This document shows, in pieces, positions 46,478 through 56,667 of a stretch of DNA of 64,000 nt. Origin of the DNA: an uncultured Erysipelotrichaceae bacterium (lineage in GTDB: Bacteria > Bacillota_I > Bacilli_A > Erysipelotrichales > Coprobacillaceae); NCBI GenBank assembly GCA_900538465.1, contig UPXV01000002.1, positions 42,605 through 106,604 of the forward strand, in the 5' to 3' direction. Every line of letters begins with the position of its first letter. Position 1 is the first letter of the stretch. Under the pieces are notes generated by a model, which was not told where the DNA came from, ran no database searches, and was given only the letters and a program-made list of their open reading frames with translations. The position numbers and the translations under genes were made by a program.

Positions 46478-46496
46478 GATTTCATCTCCTTAAAAT

Positions 46497-46527
46497 ATTA
46501 TAATCACAAAGAAGTCATCAAAGTCAA
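46497..46527 (-). promoter_or_regulatory. promoter of the merR gene
   Basis: TTGACT (46522-46527) and TATAAT (46497-46502) on the minus strand, also 19 bp apart but without the palindrome. It lies between the ABC ATPase gene and merR. Confidence 0.55.
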
Positions 46528-46528
46528 C

Positions 46529-47206
46529 CTATTTTTTCATTGTATCATGAACAATTTTTCCATCTTCAATGGTAATAATTCTATCAGCTACACTTGCAAT
46601 GAGTTCATCATGTGTAACCATAATGACTGTTTCATGATACTTTCTCTGTGCTATTTTTAGTAAATCAACAACTTCCTGAGAACTCTTTGCATCCAAATTC
46701 CCCGTTGGTTCATCAGCAAAAATAATCGCAGGTTTACTTGCCAAGGCTCTAGCGATTGCTACACGTTGTTGTTGACCTCCAGATAGTTCATGAATAAAAG
46801 CATCTTTCTTTTCACGAAGTCCTAATAAATCAATGATTTCATCAATATATTCATTATCAACCTCACCATTATCCAAATGAATAGGTAAAACAATATTTTC
46901 AATGACATTTTGAGTAGAAATCAAATTAAAGAATTGAAACACAAAACCCATTCTGCGTCTTCTTAATCTTGTTAAAGTATCATCATTTAAATCATATAAA
47001 GATTGTCCTTCTAAATAAACTTTTCCCGTATTAGGTTTTACCAAACCTGCAAGAACATGTAAAAGGGTACTCTTTCCACTACCACTTCTGCCAATCACTG
47101 CAACAAAAGAGCCTTCTTCAATTTCTATAGATAAATCTGAAATGGCATCAACTTTATTATCTGCAAAACCATATGTTTTTCTTAAATTCTTCCCTTCTAA
47201 TATCAT
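46529..47206 (-). CDS. ABC transporter ATP-binding protein (MacB/LolD type)
   Basis: A 225-residue ATPase. Walker A is GRSGSGKSTLL, the signature is LSGGQQQRVAIARAL, and Walker B is IIFADEPTGNLD. Length and the Q-loop region (GFVFQFFNLI) fit the MacB/LolD group that works with FtsX-like permeases. GGAGG precedes the ATG, nine bases after the permease stop. It pairs with the 764-residue permease and is last in the RR-HK-permease-ATPase run. Confidence 0.93.
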   Translation of the reverse strand: MILEGKNLRKTYGFADNKVDAISDLSIEIEEGSFVAVIGRSGSGKSTLLHVLAGLVKPNTGKVYLEGQSLYDLNDDTLTRLRRRRMGFVFQFFNLISTQNVIENIVLPIHLDNGEVDNEYIDEIIDLLGLREKKDAFIHELSGGQQQRVAIARALASKPAIIFADEPTGNLDAKSSQEVVDLLKIAQRKYHETVIMVTHDELIASVADRIITIEDGKIVHDTMKK

Positions 47207-47215
47207 AATAGCCTC

Positions 47216-49510
47216 CTATTCTACCTTATTCATATTTTCTAAAGGTTGATTTGATAAAACTTTCACTAGTGGCAATACATAAACACCAAGACATATCAAC
47301 AAAACCAGTCCACTTACTTCTATAAAAAGTTGAACAGGAAATACCCAATACTTTAAGTATATGCATTCAATAACATATACAAAGATTGTAATGATCTCAA
47401 CAATGATAAAAACAATACTACCTTTACATAACTGTTTCATAAATAAATCTTTTTTAGTCATTCCTATCAATTGATATAAAGCATAATCATGACGTTTATT
47501 AAGGATTTCATACCGATTAAAAACAAAACCAATAAGACTTGATATTATCAACGTTATCATAACAATATAAGGATCTAGATAAATCTTTTGAGGATAAACA
47601 GTACCTGTAGAGAAAAAGCCTGTTATTTCCCCATAATCACAAATTGAAGAATATAATTTTTCTGATTGATCATAGATTTTTTGAATATACTCTTCTCTTT
47701 GTTCAATTGTTTCATAATAGATTTGAACACAATATTGTGGATTTTTAGCAACTGAATCAAAGAAATCTGCATCCACATAAATACCTCCTACAGAAATAAG
47801 ATAAAGTTCCATTGGATGATCATCAACATACTTAACTTGGCTTGGCAGTATCTCTCCTACAATTTCAATTTTTTGATTTTGAATAGTCAACTGACTTTCT
47901 AAAGAAAGACCATAAGAACTTTCACCAGATATTCGAAATTGTCCATTATGCATAATGGCTTGATTGTTATTTGTAAACATTTTCCCATCAACTGATAAAT
48001 CCTGAGAATTCTTTCTTTCAAGCCTTACTAATCGCACTGTTCCCAGCGTTTTACCATCCAACTCAGGGTATGTTGGATTATCATATTGACAAGGAACCTC
48101 TTGATAAGAAATTATCTTTGTCTTTGGAAATTGTAATGCATCAATCAATTTTTTCTCATCATCATTTGTAATATCAACTGTAAAATATTTCCCTTTTTCA
48201 AAAACAATATCCAATTTTTTTCCACTGTTGATTTCATCAATATTTTGATTATAGACTTCTATAACTTGATTCATCAAAAAAATAGATGCATGAAAAGTAA
48301 GAATAATCACTAAGAAAATATGAATCTTTTTATTGGTTTTCAATTCACGCCATGCCAAACGCCATTTGTTTTGATATAATAGCTTACGATAACGAACTTG
48401 AATATATTGAAACTGCTGACCTTCAAAAGTTCCACTCAAAGCATAGTGAGATGAACGAGATACAGGATATAACAAAGTCATCAATAAACAAATCAAGACA
48501 ATAAGGCTATTCACTATAAGTGATGTGATATCTATGGACCAATGAAAAATATGTGTCTGATATTCTATCACTTTCATAATGCCATAAGATAATACAACAG
48601 AAGATAACGTTCCAAGAATAACTGCAAACAAAGCACATATGCCATATTCATAAAGACACATCAACTTCAATTGACGTGTTGTCATTCCAATACCTCTTAA
48701 TAAAGCAAACTCTTGAGAACGTTTCTTTAATGATATAGAAATAAAAGTTATTAAAAGAATCGCCATCATGATCAAACTTTCTATTAAGATAATAAGATCT
48801 AACTGAGCCACTTGGTAAGCATTAAGTTCTGGATTATGATTATAACCATATGGATTTAAGTTTTCTTCATTTCTTAATCCTAAGATTTGACAACCACTAT
48901 AATTTTCAATATCCCCATTCATTGATAAACTACGATCACTATAAAGCATAACTTTTTGATAATTATCACGACTCCCTGTATAAATATCAGGAAAATAATA
49001 CGCTTGTGAATTTCGAACGACCCCAACAATTGTATAGTCATTGCTCTCATTAATTCCTAAATTCAAATGGACCTTTTGATTAAGCTTATATTGTTTTTCT
49101 TCATATAATTTTTGTGAAACAACAATTTCATTAGTATTTTTTGCATATTGACCAGATATCAAACGATTGTTACAAATAATCATGATATGTTCATCAGCAT
49201 ATCCCATCTGATAGCCTTCTTCTGATTCCCCTTGCATATAAATATATCCATATTGAAATCTTTCATTATGCTTTTCATAATTTTGGGCAATCCTATCAAA
49301 TTTTAGAGGATCATTGATTTCACCTCTTACATACCAATATCCATAAGTTTCCTCATTGCACTCCCGATTGACTCGAAAATCTGATTTTTGCACAATTGTA
49401 AATGTATTATAAAATAAAGCAATGCCAAAAATAAATAAGCAAACAAAAATATAGTACTTCTTTTGTTTTATGATATTGCGATAAGCCAGTTGCCATAATG
49501 TCTTTTTCAT
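47216..49510 (-). CDS. FtsX-like ABC permease
   Basis: A 764-residue permease with two FtsX-type blocks. A first helix (about 17-35) is followed by an outside domain of about 190 residues, three helices (about 230-350), another single helix near 400, a second outside domain (about 420-640) and three last helices (about 655-755). Such permeases pair with MacB/LolD ATPases to expel peptides or sense them at the surface. A two-component system lies directly upstream, the arrangement of peptide-antibiotic response modules. The cargo is unknown. Confidence 0.88.
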   Translation of the reverse strand: MKKTLWQLAYRNIIKQKKYYIFVCLFIFGIALFYNTFTIVQKSDFRVNRECNEETYGYWYVRGEINDPLKFDRIAQNYEKHNERFQYGYIYMQGESEEGYQMGYADEHIMIICNNRLISGQYAKNTNEIVVSQKLYEEKQYKLNQKVHLNLGINESNDYTIVGVVRNSQAYYFPDIYTGSRDNYQKVMLYSDRSLSMNGDIENYSGCQILGLRNEENLNPYGYNHNPELNAYQVAQLDLIILIESLIMMAILLITFISISLKKRSQEFALLRGIGMTTRQLKLMCLYEYGICALFAVILGTLSSVVLSYGIMKVIEYQTHIFHWSIDITSLIVNSLIVLICLLMTLLYPVSRSSHYALSGTFEGQQFQYIQVRYRKLLYQNKWRLAWRELKTNKKIHIFLVIILTFHASIFLMNQVIEVYNQNIDEINSGKKLDIVFEKGKYFTVDITNDDEKKLIDALQFPKTKIISYQEVPCQYDNPTYPELDGKTLGTVRLVRLERKNSQDLSVDGKMFTNNNQAIMHNGQFRISGESSYGLSLESQLTIQNQKIEIVGEILPSQVKYVDDHPMELYLISVGGIYVDADFFDSVAKNPQYCVQIYYETIEQREEYIQKIYDQSEKLYSSICDYGEITGFFSTGTVYPQKIYLDPYIVMITLIISSLIGFVFNRYEILNKRHDYALYQLIGMTKKDLFMKQLCKGSIVFIIVEIITIFVYVIECIYLKYWVFPVQLFIEVSGLVLLICLGVYVLPLVKVLSNQPLENMNKVE

Positions 49511-49562
49511 TTGTCTCCCTCCTTATCTTTATCATAAACTTATTATCTTAAAATTAAGTGAC

Positions 49563-50570
49563 TTACAATTTTCTTTTGGCTAAAAATTTTGGAAATGTTA
49601 ATTCAAAAACAGCCCCCTGGTCATTATAAACATTGATCATTCCATGATGTTTTTCAATAATCTCTTTAGCTAAAGAGAGTCCTATTCCAACACCTTCTTT
49701 TTGACTTTGTTGACTTCGATAAAATCTTTCAAATAAATGATGAAGATCATCTTCATCAATCCCTTTTCCATGATCTTGAATCAATATTTTTATAAGTGAA
49801 TCATTTTGATATACTTTAATATCAAGACATTGATCATGATTATTTTCCAAACAATTCTTAATAATATTTTCTAAGGCTTCTCCTAACCATTTTCGATCAC
49901 AAAATAATTTTTCTTGATGATGTTGAATGTTTATTTGCATATGATTTTCAATCAATAAATATTCTAGGTTTTCTTCAACTTCATCAATAAGACTTTCAAT
50001 AGATTCATTTTGATAATTCAAAACAATACTATTAGAATCTAATAAAGCCAATGTTAATAAATCATTGACAAGTTTATTCATTTTTATTGTTTGTTGATAA
50101 ATATGTTTTAATTTATCTAATTGTTTTTGATCATCAATGACTTCCAATAACAATTCTTCATTAATTCGCATAGAAGTAATAGGTGTTTTTAATTGATGTG
50201 AAATATCTTCAATATAGTCTTTGAGTTTCACTTGTTCTTGAAGCATTGTTTCACTCATAATATGATAACGTTTAGAAAGTGTATAAAGCTTATGTGATAA
50301 TAAACTGATTTCACCTTCTCCATCAATCAATTCCATATCTTTTTGTTCAATAATTGCATCTGCATTATGAATCAATTGTTTCAATTGTTGATTTAGCTTT
50401 TTTTGATAATGATCATAAACAATTCCAAGTAAAATAAAATCAAGAATCATAATCAAAAGAATGATTCTTTGATTTGTTTGAAAATAAATTCCTAAAAGTA
50501 AAAAAGCTAAAAGATAGAAAAGCCAATATAATTTTTGCGTATAAGAAGTTGTTCTTTTTATTGAATCCAT
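49563..50570 (-). CDS. sensor histidine kinase
   Basis: A 335-residue kinase with two membrane helices close together (about 15-50) and almost no outside loop. The phosphorylated histidine is in DISHQLKTPIT (H125). The catalytic domain has IIKNCLENN, DHGKGID and GVGIGLSLAKE. The lack of a large sensor domain suggests it reads a signal within the membrane or through the neighbouring ABC transporter. It overlaps the response regulator gene by 13 bases. Confidence 0.9.
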   Translation of the reverse strand: MDSIKRTTSYTQKLYWLFYLLAFLLLGIYFQTNQRIILLIMILDFILLGIVYDHYQKKLNQQLKQLIHNADAIIEQKDMELIDGEGEISLLSHKLYTLSKRYHIMSETMLQEQVKLKDYIEDISHQLKTPITSMRINEELLLEVIDDQKQLDKLKHIYQQTIKMNKLVNDLLTLALLDSNSIVLNYQNESIESLIDEVEENLEYLLIENHMQINIQHHQEKLFCDRKWLGEALENIIKNCLENNHDQCLDIKVYQNDSLIKILIQDHGKGIDEDDLHHLFERFYRSQQSQKEGVGIGLSLAKEIIEKHHGMINVYNDQGAVFELTFPKFLAKRKL

Positions 50571-51223
50571 CGATATCCCACTCCTCTCAATGTTTCAATA
50601 TAGGGTTGATTTTGATAAGTTCCCAATTTATTTCTTAATCTTTTCATATGAACAGATAAAGTATTATCTTCAACAAAATGCTGAGTCTGTTGTTGAACCA
50701 AATCTAAAAGATGATCTCTTGTTATAACAACACCATGATTTTCAACAAGACAAAGTAAGATATAATATGTTACTAACCCTAAATCTAATTCTTGATTGTT
50801 TTTATAAACTTTATATTGTTTTGTATCAATTTTTAAATCAGCTGTATAAATAATATCCTTATTCATTGGGATACGTCTTAGTAAAGAATAAATACGTGCA
50901 TAGAGTTCTTTAATACCAAATGGCTTACAAACATAATCGTCTCCACCCGCATTTAATGCTTCTACAATACTATCTTCATCATTTTGGCATGTTAAAAATA
51001 AAAGTGGCATTGCAAACTGTTCACGAATTTGTCGACATAAAGTGATACCATTGCCATCAGGTAAACGTATATCCATAATTATTAAATCAATAGAATCATC
51101 TAAATATTGCCATGTCTGTTTGACACAAGTCGCTTGTATCACTTGATATCCTTTTATTTCTAATGCTTCTTTTAATGAACTTTGAATGAGTTCATCATCT
51201 TCTACAACTAATATTTTTTTCAT
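50558..51223 (-). CDS. OmpR family response regulator
   Basis: A 221-residue regulator. The receiver domain has the acidic pair EDD at residues 8-10, the phosphorylated aspartate D51 in IIMDIRLPDG, and the lysine in VCKPF. The C-terminal winged helix (about 125-220) ends with IETLRGVGYRW. AAGGTGATG precedes the ATG. First gene of RR-HK-permease-ATPase, whose transcription it probably controls. Confidence 0.92.
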   Translation of the reverse strand: MKKILVVEDDELIQSSLKEALEIKGYQVIQATCVKQTWQYLDDSIDLIIMDIRLPDGNGITLCRQIREQFAMPLLFLTCQNDEDSIVEALNAGGDDYVCKPFGIKELYARIYSLLRRIPMNKDIIYTADLKIDTKQYKVYKNNQELDLGLVTYYILLCLVENHGVVITRDHLLDLVQQQTQHFVEDNTLSVHMKRLRNKLGTYQNQPYIETLRGVGYRWIQ

Positions 51224-51271
51224 CCCTCATCACCTTATGTATATTGTAACATAGAAAAGTGAAAAGAACGT

Positions 51272-51302
51272 GAAAAAAACATGTAAGTTGAACCTACATG
51301 TT
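51272..51302 (-). terminator. terminator after the FMN reductase gene
   Basis: AACATGTA (51278-51285) pairs with TACATGTT (51295-51302), then seven T on the minus strand. Confidence 0.82.
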
Positions 51303-51918
51303 AGCGAATGAAATTTGTATGTTTCTTTTCATTTACCGGAACTTGTATTCCTTTTTCTTTTCCAGCCTCAATACATTTTAATAACCAAGCCATATTTTTA
51401 CCTAAGTTATACATTGTTTGCATACCTTCCTCATCTTGTAAAGCTTCTTGAGGCGTATTGCCATGAATTTCATTCCAATATGTTGAAGACACAATTGGCA
51501 TTTGATTAATTGTAAAATATTTATTCAAAACATCAATTGAAGCAATTGTTCCAGCACGTCTTGCACTCGCAATAGCAGCACCTGGTTTATGCGCAAAATA
51601 CTTTGATCCAGAATAGAATGCACGATTTAAAACATCTAAAATCCGACCACTTGGATGTGCATAATAAACAGGTGTTCCAAAGATAAAACCATCACAATCC
51701 TTGGCTTTATTCACTAAAATATTAACTCCATCGTTAAAAACACATTCACCAGTTTCACGACATTTACCACATGCAATACAATCACTATAAGATTGATTTC
51801 CAATCCAATGAATTTCAGTTTCAATACCTTCCTCTTTTAAAGCTCTTGATACTTCTTCTAATGCTGTATAAGTACAACCATGTTGATGGGTACTTCCATT
51901 CACTAATAATACTTTCAT
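51301..51918 (-). CDS. NADPH-dependent FMN reductase / flavodoxin-fold protein
   Basis: A 205-residue protein. GGAGGG before the ATG at 51918 selects the start. VLLVNGSTHQHGCTYTALEE is the phosphate loop, CIACGKCRETGEC a cysteine cluster, and GFIFGTPVYYAHPSGRILD the second FMN loop. Likely reduces FMN or an electrophile. It diverges from a TetR gene across 114 bases that hold a palindrome and a strong promoter, so the TetR protein probably represses it. Confidence 0.86.
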   Translation of the reverse strand: MKVLLVNGSTHQHGCTYTALEEVSRALKEEGIETEIHWIGNQSYSDCIACGKCRETGECVFNDGVNILVNKAKDCDGFIFGTPVYYAHPSGRILDVLNRAFYSGSKYFAHKPGAAIASARRAGTIASIDVLNKYFTINQMPIVSSTYWNEIHGNTPQEALQDEEGMQTMYNLGKNMAWLLKCIEAGKEKGIQVPVNEKKHTNFIR

Positions 51919-51941
51919 CTTTTCACCCTCCACTTAATCAT

Positions 51942-51992
51942 ATTATAAACTCTTTTGAAATAGAATTCAAAACTTGATGAATATTTTCAAGT
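51942..51992. promoter_or_regulatory. promoter of the FMN reductase and TetR-type palindrome
   Basis: On the minus strand TTGAAT (51965-51970) and TATAAT (51942-51947) are exactly 17 bp apart. ACTTGA-N9-TCAAGT (51972-51992) is just upstream, midway between this gene and the divergent tetR gene. Confidence 0.65.
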
Positions 51993-52032
51993 CCTTAAAA
52001 TTTTGTTATACTTAATAAAAGAGGGTGTAAAG

Positions 52033-52593
52033 ATGTCACAAATTACAAAGAAAGCCATGGCTTCATCATTAAAGAAATTATTAGAAACAAAAACATTATC
52101 AAAGATAACTGTTGGTGATATTACGGATGATTGTGAAATTAATCGTCATACTTTTTATTATCATTTTCAAGATATTTATGATTTGATTGATTGGATTTAT
52201 AAAAATGAAACAGAGAAGTTTTTAAAAGGAAATGATACTTATGAGACTTGGCAACAAGGAGTAAGAGCCTTATTTGAATATGCACTCGCAAATAAATCCT
52301 TTATTTTAAATACCTATCATTCGATTAGTAAAGAATATTTAATTGAACATTTATATCAAGTGACTTATAATTTATTAATTAATGTGGTAGAGGAACAAGC
52401 TAAAGGAATGCATGTTGATGAGAAGTATAAGAAATTTATTGCTGATTTTTATAAGTATGCTTTTGTAGGAATGGCTATTGATTGGATTGATCAAGGAATG
52501 AATCATGATTATGAAAGTCTTATCTTTAATTTGAGTACATTAATAGAAGGAGATTTTCATAGAGCACTTTTACGTTTTGAAGGAAAATACTAG
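52033..52593 (+). CDS. TetR family regulator (DhaS-like C-terminus)
   Basis: A 186-residue regulator. GAGGG before the ATG at 52033 selects the start. The HTH is KITVGDITDDCEINRHTFYYHF-like (core RHTFYYHFQDIYDLI), closely matching the TetR protein at 11661-12227. It diverges from an FMN reductase gene and precedes oleate hydratase, with a terminator between. It may control one or both. Confidence 0.86.
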   Translation: MSQITKKAMASSLKKLLETKTLSKITVGDITDDCEINRHTFYYHFQDIYDLIDWIYKNETEKFLKGNDTYETWQQGVRALFEYALANKSFILNTYHSISKEYLIEHLYQVTYNLLINVVEEQAKGMHVDEKYKKFIADFYKYAFVGMAIDWIDQGMNHDYESLIFNLSTLIEGDFHRALLRFEGKY

Positions 52594-52631
52594 ACAAATG
52601 AATAGAAATGTACAATATTTAACCAATATGG

Positions 52632-52665
52632 TAGGAGTGGCCAAAGTTTAACCACTCCTATTTTG
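52632..52665 (+). terminator. terminator of the tetR gene
   Basis: TAGGAGTGG (52632-52640) pairs with CCACTCCTA (52652-52660), then TTTTG. Confidence 0.8.
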
Positions 52666-52730
52666 TTGTCCATAGAATCACTTCTTTTCTATAGTTATAA
52701 TGAAGTCAGATAAACAAGGAGGAATGTATA

Positions 52731-54506
52731 ATGTATTATAGTAATGGAAATTATGAGGCTTTTGCAAAGCCATTAAAACCTGAAGGTGTTGATCAAAAGT
52801 CTGCTTATTTAGTTGGTTCTGGTTTGGCTTCATTATCTGCTGCATGTTTTTTAGTTCGTGATGGACAAATGAAAGGTGAACATATTCATATTTTAGAAGA
52901 AATGGATTTACCTGGTGGAGCTTGTGATGGTATTTATAATCAAGAAAAGGGATTTATTATTCGTGGTGGACGTGAAATGGAAAATCATTTTGAATGTCTT
53001 TGGGATTTATTCCGTTCTATTCCCTCTATTGAAACTGAAGGAATTTCTGTCTTAGATGAATATTATTGGTTAAATAAAAAAGATCCTAATTATTCATTAA
53101 TGCGTGCAACTATTAATCGTGGTGAAGATGCGCATACTGATGGAAAGTTTGCTTTGTCTGATAAGGCCGCCATGAGTATTATGGAATTATTTATGACCCC
53201 TGATGAACAATTGTATGATAAAACAATTACTGATGTTTTAGACCCTGAATTTTTTGAATCTAACTTCTGGTTATATTGGCGTACAATGTTTGCTTTTGAA
53301 ACATGGCATAGTGCTTTGGAAATGAAATTGTATATTCAAAGATTTATTCATCATATTGGTGGATTACCTGATTTTAGTGCTTTAAAATTTACAAAATATA
53401 ATCAATATGAATCATTAATCTTACCAATGATAAAATATTTAAAAGAACATCATGTGAAATTTCATTACAATACACAAGTCACAAATGTAGAATTTGAATT
53501 CCATGGTGAACAAAAGATTGCTAAACATATTATTTGTTTACACAATGGTGAAGAAGAAATCATTGATTTAACAACAAATGATTTACTCTTTATAACCAAT
53601 GGTAGCTGTACAGAAAATTCTTCTTTAGGTGATAATACACATGCCCCTATCATGAATACCAAAGAAGGTGAAGGTGGTTGTTGGCAATTATGGAAAAAGA
53701 TTGCTGCTCAACATCCTGATTTTGGTCATCCTGATAAGTTCTGTGGAGATATTGCTTCCACTAATTGGGAGTCAGCAACAGTGACAACTTTAGATGATAA
53801 GATTCCACCATATCTAGAAAAGATTTGTAAACGTGATCCATTCTCTGGAAAGGTTGTTACTGGAGGAATTGTGACTGTTAAAGATTCTAATTGGTTAATG
53901 AGTTATACATTTAATCGTCAACCACATTTTAAAGCTCAGCCTGATCATCAATTGGTTGGATGGATTTATGGTTTGTATACTGATGTTCCTGGTAACTTTA
54001 TTAAAAAACCTATGAAAGAATGTACAGGTATCGAGATTTGTGAAGAATGGCTTTATCACATGGGTGTCCCTGAAGATCAAATCTTAGATTTAGCGACACA
54101 TTCTGCAAGCACCATTCCATGTATGATGCCTTATATTACAGCTTTCTTTATGCCTAGAAGAAAAGGTGATCGTCCTTTGGTTGTTCCTGAAGGAAGTGTC
54201 AACTTTGCCTTTATTGGACAATTTGCTGAAACAGTTCGTGATACCATCTTTACAACAGAGTATTCAGTGAGAACTGGTATGGAAGCAGTTTATACACTGT
54301 TAGATATTGATCGTGGTGTTCCTGAAGTTTGGGGATCTTGTTATGATGTAAGAGATTTATTAGATGCGACATCTAAAATGATGGATGGTAAAAAATTAGA
54401 TGAAATTCATCTCCCATTCTTATATAAAGTGGTTGGTAAAAAAGCTTTAAAACAATTTGAAGGAACGATTGTTGAAGAATTATTAAAAAGATATCATTTA
54501 ATCTAA
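52731..54506 (+). CDS. ohyA: oleate hydratase
   Basis: A 591-residue FAD enzyme of the myosin-cross-reactive antigen family. It adds water to the double bond of oleate to make 10-hydroxystearate. The FAD loop is [20 protein letters not shown] at residues about 26-45, followed by [13 protein letters not shown]. Later [17 protein letters not shown] and [17 protein letters not shown] are typical of the family. Length is normal and AAGGAGG precedes the ATG. It likely detoxifies unsaturated fatty acids in the gut. A TetR gene lies upstream in the same direction. Confidence 0.95.
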   Translation: MYYSNGNYEAFAKPLKPEGVDQKSAYLVGSGLASLSAACFLVRDGQMKGEHIHILEEMDLPGGACDGIYNQEKGFIIRGGREMENHFECLWDLFRSIPSIETEGISVLDEYYWLNKKDPNYSLMRATINRGEDAHTDGKFALSDKAAMSIMELFMTPDEQLYDKTITDVLDPEFFESNFWLYWRTMFAFETWHSALEMKLYIQRFIHHIGGLPDFSALKFTKYNQYESLILPMIKYLKEHHVKFHYNTQVTNVEFEFHGEQKIAKHIICLHNGEEEIIDLTTNDLLFITNGSCTENSSLGDNTHAPIMNTKEGEGGCWQLWKKIAAQHPDFGHPDKFCGDIASTNWESATVTTLDDKIPPYLEKICKRDPFSGKVVTGGIVTVKDSNWLMSYTFNRQPHFKAQPDHQLVGWIYGLYTDVPGNFIKKPMKECTGIEICEEWLYHMGVPEDQILDLATHSASTIPCMMPYITAFFMPRRKGDRPLVVPEGSVNFAFIGQFAETVRDTIFTTEYSVRTGMEAVYTLLDIDRGVPEVWGSCYDVRDLLDATSKMMDGKKLDEIHLPFLYKVVGKKALKQFEGTIVEELLKRYHLI

Positions 54507-54511
54507 AAAAT

Positions 54512-54563
54512 AGGTTGTAAGACATGAATAGTTAAAAAACTATTTTGTCATTACAACCTTTTC
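54512..54563. terminator. bidirectional terminator between convergent genes
   Basis: AGGTTGTAA-GACA (54512-54524) pairs with TGTC-A-TTACAACCT (54546-54559), with AATAGTT/AACTATT also pairing inside. Confidence 0.82.
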
Positions 54564-55751
54564 ATTTCCATAATCACTAAAAATTTTATTCATATCTTCA
54601 ACAATTTGACCATCAATTTTATTCATAGAAACCATATTACGCATAATTTCTATACTTTTTTGATGAGATAATGCTTCCTTATATGGTCTTTTTTCTGTCA
54701 ATGCCTGATAAATATCACAACAAGCCATTAATCGATCATAGAAGTCCAACTCATCTGCAGTTTTCCCAAATGGATAACCACTGCCATCCAATTTTTCATG
54801 GTGAAAACTTGACCAATGTATAATATCTCCTAAGTCCATATCACTTAATATTTTAAAGGTATAGTAAGCATGTGTTTGCATATAAGTATATTCATGATCA
54901 GTCAATTTATCTGGCTTTTCTAAAATATCACGCTGAATAACCAATTTTCCAACATCATGTAAAGCTCCAGCAAAAAAGATTTTCATTGTCATATCTTCAT
55001 CACAACCATAATAAATGGCCATTTGTGTTGCTTTTGTTGCAACACCAATAGAATGTGTTCTTGTATGAGGAGACTTACTATCAATAATATGTGCAAACAA
55101 TTGACATATAGATAAAAGTTGTACATTATCTAATTCACGATAAATATTATGGCGATTATTCTTTAAATATTGATTCATTGTATATTGATCAATACATAAA
55201 ACTTCATAGGGTAAAGCTTGTGTGAATGTATCAACAAGTTCCTTTGTAAAATGGATCCCAATTTGTTTTTGAAGGTCTTGAATCATTTGGTCATATTGTT
55301 TTTGGTTCATTTTTCTAAGATTATAATTCAAATCTGTATAATCTGCAATATGAATAATTTGAGAAAACAAAGGGATTTCCTGTTCTTTTTTTCCAAAAGG
55401 TCCTTTTCCATTCGCCATCTCATGATGATATAAAATAACATCTTGAACATTATCAAAAAAAGGAATATAAATCATATTGGTTTCCCCTGTCACACAATGA
55501 GCTTTCAACATTTCTTCTTCACTGTGTCTATCCCCTTGTTTATAATATTCTGTTAAGCCGTTATCATGAAGAATTGCACAACCAATTAAATCATTGATTT
55601 CCTTATCATTCATTTTTAAATATTCACCTAATAATAAGCTCATATAGGCAACTCTTTTTCCATGAAAGCTTGTTGATTGGAAATAATCTCTTTCAATACA
55701 GTCTAAAGCATATGAAAAAGCAAATAATAATTGATTAAAACAAAGTTTCAT
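54540..55751 (-). CDS. HD-GYP domain protein (c-di-GMP phosphodiesterase-like)
   Basis: A 403-residue protein. AGAGGTGAT before the ATG at 55751 selects the start over a GTG three codons up. The N-terminal half is a degenerate HD domain (CAILHDNGLTE, YHHEMANGKGP). The C-terminal half is a full HD-GYP domain with GALHDVGKL and SSFHHEKLDGSGYP, metal-binding residues and the GYP motif. It probably degrades cyclic di-GMP. A GGDEF cyclase is at 36398-37378. No membrane helix is visible. Confidence 0.88.
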   Translation of the reverse strand: MKLCFNQLLFAFSYALDCIERDYFQSTSFHGKRVAYMSLLLGEYLKMNDKEINDLIGCAILHDNGLTEYYKQGDRHSEEEMLKAHCVTGETNMIYIPFFDNVQDVILYHHEMANGKGPFGKKEQEIPLFSQIIHIADYTDLNYNLRKMNQKQYDQMIQDLQKQIGIHFTKELVDTFTQALPYEVLCIDQYTMNQYLKNNRHNIYRELDNVQLLSICQLFAHIIDSKSPHTRTHSIGVATKATQMAIYYGCDEDMTMKIFFAGALHDVGKLVIQRDILEKPDKLTDHEYTYMQTHAYYTFKILSDMDLGDIIHWSSFHHEKLDGSGYPFGKTADELDFYDRLMACCDIYQALTEKRPYKEALSHQKSIEIMRNMVSMNKIDGQIVEDMNKIFSDYGNEKVVMTK

Positions 55752-55810
55752 GATTATCACCTCTTGCTTATTATACCTTATTTTTTAATATTCATAAACA
55801 AGAAAAGAAA

Positions 55811-55831
55811 AAGATGAGACATTCTCATCTT
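55811..55831 (-). terminator. terminator of the metNIQ operon
   Basis: AAGATGAGA (55811-55819) pairs with TCTCATCTT (55823-55831), with TTT following on the minus strand, overlapping the MetQ stop. Confidence 0.8.
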
Positions 55832-56654
55832 AATCTACCACAACAACTGATCCTTGATATGTTTTTTCAATATATTGTTTAATCTCATCTGATTTTAAAA
55901 CTTCTACTAATGCTTTAATCTTTTCATCATTTTCATGACCTTTTTGAACTGCAACAATATTAACATATGGATTATCAGCTTTGACTGATTCAATCACAAC
56001 TGCATCCTTTAATGGATTTAATTTAGCTTGTAAAGCATAGTTCCCATTAATCGCAACTAAATCACCTTCACCATTTTGGAAAGAAGTTGCTAATAATTCT
56101 GGTTTAATTTCCACAAATTTTAAATTTTTAGGATTAGAAGCAATATCTTTTACAGTTGCATCTAAACGATTGACACCTTCTTTTAATTGAATAAGTCCAG
56201 CATCTTCTAAAATACCTAAGATTCTTCCATGATCTGCAACAGAGTTAGAAATCACAACTTCAGCACCATTAGGAATATCTTTTTTATCTTGAATTGTTTT
56301 TGAATAGAATCCAAATGGTTCTAAGTGAATGGCTGCAGCTTCAACGATATCATATTTATTCTTGGCAACTTCTCCATCAAAGAATGGACGATGTTGGAAA
56401 TAGTTCGCATCAACTTCTCCTGCATTTAAAGCTTTATTGAAAATATAATAATCATCTAAAACTTTCACTTCTAATTCAATCCCATATTTATCTTTTAAAA
56501 TAGGTTTTGCTTGTTCTAAAATTCGAGAATGTGGATCTAAAGTGGCAGAAACTACTAATTTCTTTTGATCGTTTGCTGTTTCTTTTTGACTTCCACATCC
56601 TGCAATTCCGCTGACTAATAATAATGCTAATGCAATTTTTAAAATTTTCTTCAT
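55830..56654 (-). CDS. metQ: methionine ABC transporter substrate-binding lipoprotein
   Basis: A 274-residue lipoprotein. The lipobox is SGIAGC with the lipid-bearing cysteine at residue 20. DPHSRILEQAKPILKDKYG, DANYFQHRPFFD and AIHLEPFGFYS are the NlpA/MetQ pattern. It binds methionine outside the membrane and delivers it to MetI/MetN. Last gene of the operon behind a T-box leader. Confidence 0.95.
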   Translation of the reverse strand: MKKILKIALALLLVSGIAGCGSQKETANDQKKLVVSATLDPHSRILEQAKPILKDKYGIELEVKVLDDYYIFNKALNAGEVDANYFQHRPFFDGEVAKNKYDIVEAAAIHLEPFGFYSKTIQDKKDIPNGAEVVISNSVADHGRILGILEDAGLIQLKEGVNRLDATVKDIASNPKNLKFVEIKPELLATSFQNGEGDLVAINGNYALQAKLNPLKDAVVIESVKADNPYVNIVAVQKGHENDEKIKALVEVLKSDEIKQYIEKTYQGSVVVVD

Positions 56655-56667
56655 TTTCTTTTCCCCC

